From: Martinezella rhizogenes
GTDB taxonomy: Bacteria; Pseudomonadota; Alphaproteobacteria; Rhizobiales; Rhizobiaceae
Reading direction: 5' to 3'
DNA length: 64,000 bases
NCBI GenBank assembly: GCA_013322215.1
Contig: JAAMEZ010000036.1
Location: forward strand, 1-64,000
The position numbers and the translations under genes are program-made. The notes beneath the pieces were generated by a model that did not search any database, was not told the origin of the DNA, and saw only the letters and a program-made list of their open reading frames with translations. This document shows positions 63,144-64,000 of the stretch, piece after piece. The first letter of the stretch is position 1. The number at the start of each line of letters is the position of its first letter.

Positions 63144-64000
63144 TCCCATACAGCTCCCTGCAATGCATCGAGCGGAAACTTCAGATAGCACTTGCCGTTG
63201 GCTTCCGGCTCCGGCAGGCGCCCACCGCGGATGTTCACCTGCAAGGCGTGCAGGATGAGCTTGGGCATCGGCAGTGTCTTGTCTCGCTTCGTCCTGAGCG
63301 CTACGAACTCTTCTTCCGTCACGCCAGCAAGATGCGGGTTGGACTTCTTCTGCTCGCCTACGGTGCTCTCCCAGCGAGGGGCGCGTCCCGCCGGCTGGTA
63401 GTCATGGCCCGTGAAGATCCGCGTCCCGTCCGGGAGGGCGATGATGTCCTGGATAGACTTCCATAGGACGCGTGCGTCCCCACCCGGGAAATCGGCGCGC
63501 GCCGTACCGCTGTCGGGCATGAAGAGCGTGTCGTGCACGAAGGCCGCGTCGCCGATCACATAGGTGATGGAGGCAAGTGTATGGCCAGGCGAGAACAGCA
63601 CCTTCGCATCGATGGAACCGACCTTGAAGGTCTCGCCATGGGCGAACAGCCGATCCCACTGAGAGCCGTCGGCGGCAAGCTCGGGCCAGTTGTAGATGTC
63701 CTTCCACAGCTTCTGGACGTCGACCACGCGCTCGCCGATGGCAGTCCGCGCGCCGGTCTTCTCTTTCAGATACTGGGCGGCGGAGAAGTGGTCGGCATGC
63801 GGATGCGTGTCGAGGATCCACTCGACCATCAGCCCCTCGCTGCGAACATAATCGAGAATTGCGTCCGCGTTGACGGTCGCCGTTCCTCCGGCCTTTTCAT
63901 CGAAGTCGAGCACCGGATCGACGATCGCGCACTTGCGGGTTTCGGGATCAGACACCACGTACTGGACACTCCAGGTACGCTTGTCGAAGAAGCCTTTTAC
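63140..64000 (-). CDS. blh: Blh, persulfide dioxygenase-like metallo-beta-lactamase-fold protein (5' end missing)
   Basis: An iron-dependent enzyme of the ETHE1/Blh group that oxidises persulfide to sulfite. The window shows 286 codons plus the stop; the frame stays open to the right edge (reading KGFFDKRTWSVQYVVSDPET), so the start lies outside. The metal-binding motif is DTHPHADHFSAAQYL, followed by LFSPGHTLASITYV and FVHDTLFMPDSGTARADFPG. The C-terminus (HLAGVTEEEFVALRTKRDKT; QVNIRGGRLPEPE) is typical of Blh. Its stop overlaps the bigR start by four bases. In Xylella and Agrobacterium the same operon detoxifies hydrogen sulfide. Confidence 0.94.
   Translation of the reverse strand, partial: VKGFFDKRTWSVQYVVSDPETRKCAIVDPVLDFDEKAGGTATVNADAILDYVRSEGLMVEWILDTHPHADHFSAAQYLKEKTGARTAIGERVVDVQKLWKDIYNWPELAADGSQWDRLFAHGETFKVGSIDAKVLFSPGHTLASITYVIGDAAFVHDTLFMPDSGTARADFPGGDARVLWKSIQDIIALPDGTRIFTGHDYQPAGRAPRWESTVGEQKKSNPHLAGVTEEEFVALRTKRDKTLPMPKLILHALQVNIRGGRLPEPEANGKCYLKFPLDALQGAVWE

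Noticed and set aside
1..64000. CRISPR arrays, tRNA/rRNA genes, insertion sequences, attachment sites
   Set aside because: No regularly spaced repeats, cloverleaf-like genes, transposase frames or flanking direct repeats were recognised on reading the window.

Overview
The window looks like a chromosomal or large-replicon segment of a Rhizobiaceae bacterium (Rhizobium/Agrobacterium type). The strongest marker is a 2830-residue cyclic beta-1,2-glucan synthase (ndvB/chvB type). A BigR/Blh sulfide-response operon, a DUF1344 periplasmic protein, many sugar and peptide ABC transporters and several LacI-, GntR- and ROK-family regulators fit the same group. GC-rich codon use and dense operons with ATGA-type overlaps are typical. 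I saw no rRNA, tRNA, CRISPR array, phage or intact insertion sequence.

Layout. 1-2706: the tail of folD converges on a large methyl-accepting chemotaxis protein. 3090-9694: a carboxylate or sugar-acid catabolic module (FAD 2-hydroxyacid dehydrogenase, DapA-like aldolase, ACS-type MFS carrier, FMN 2-hydroxyacid dehydrogenase, LacI regulator) with three identical operators TGTAAGCGCTTACA. 9753-22180: a catabolic island with an Asp/Glu/hydantoin-type racemase, a flavin reductase, a GntR/FCD regulator, a complete peptide/opine-type ABC importer and three amidohydrolases. It carries three copies of the palindrome ATTGTNGACAAT in its promoter regions and is my best candidate for an undescribed pathway. 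22540-31032: ndvB. 31504-32774: small, probably decayed genes.

32775-40157: a carbohydrate module made of a binding protein and two MalF/MalG-type permeases with no ATPase, an OGA-like GNAT acetyltransferase, a six-hairpin glycosidase-like protein and a ROK regulator with a clear inverted-repeat operator. 40652-44767: a DUF1344 protein, a membrane protein plus small periplasmic protein pair, and an OmpR/EnvZ-type two-component system, followed by an M20 peptidase fragment, a small membrane protein and an ABC exporter. 48449-59256: a ribose/fructose-type ABC importer, three Gfo/Idh/MocA dehydrogenases (one IolG-like), a TIM-barrel isomerase and two intact LacI regulators plus a LacI remnant. 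Two mirrored promoters (52092-52120 and 52424-52452) each hold the palindrome TTGGAGCGCTCCAA in the spacer, and a second pair of identical 19-bp operators (58178-58196, 59360-59378) serves the other LacI gene. 59527-61782: an AraC regulator followed by a DHA1-type MFS exporter. 61967-64000: a four-gene, translationally coupled blh-bigR-yeeE/yedE-like operon for sulfide/persulfide handling; blh runs off the right edge.

The common theme is a set of self-contained uptake-plus-catabolism cassettes, each with its own local regulator and, in four cases, operators that can be read directly from the sequence.
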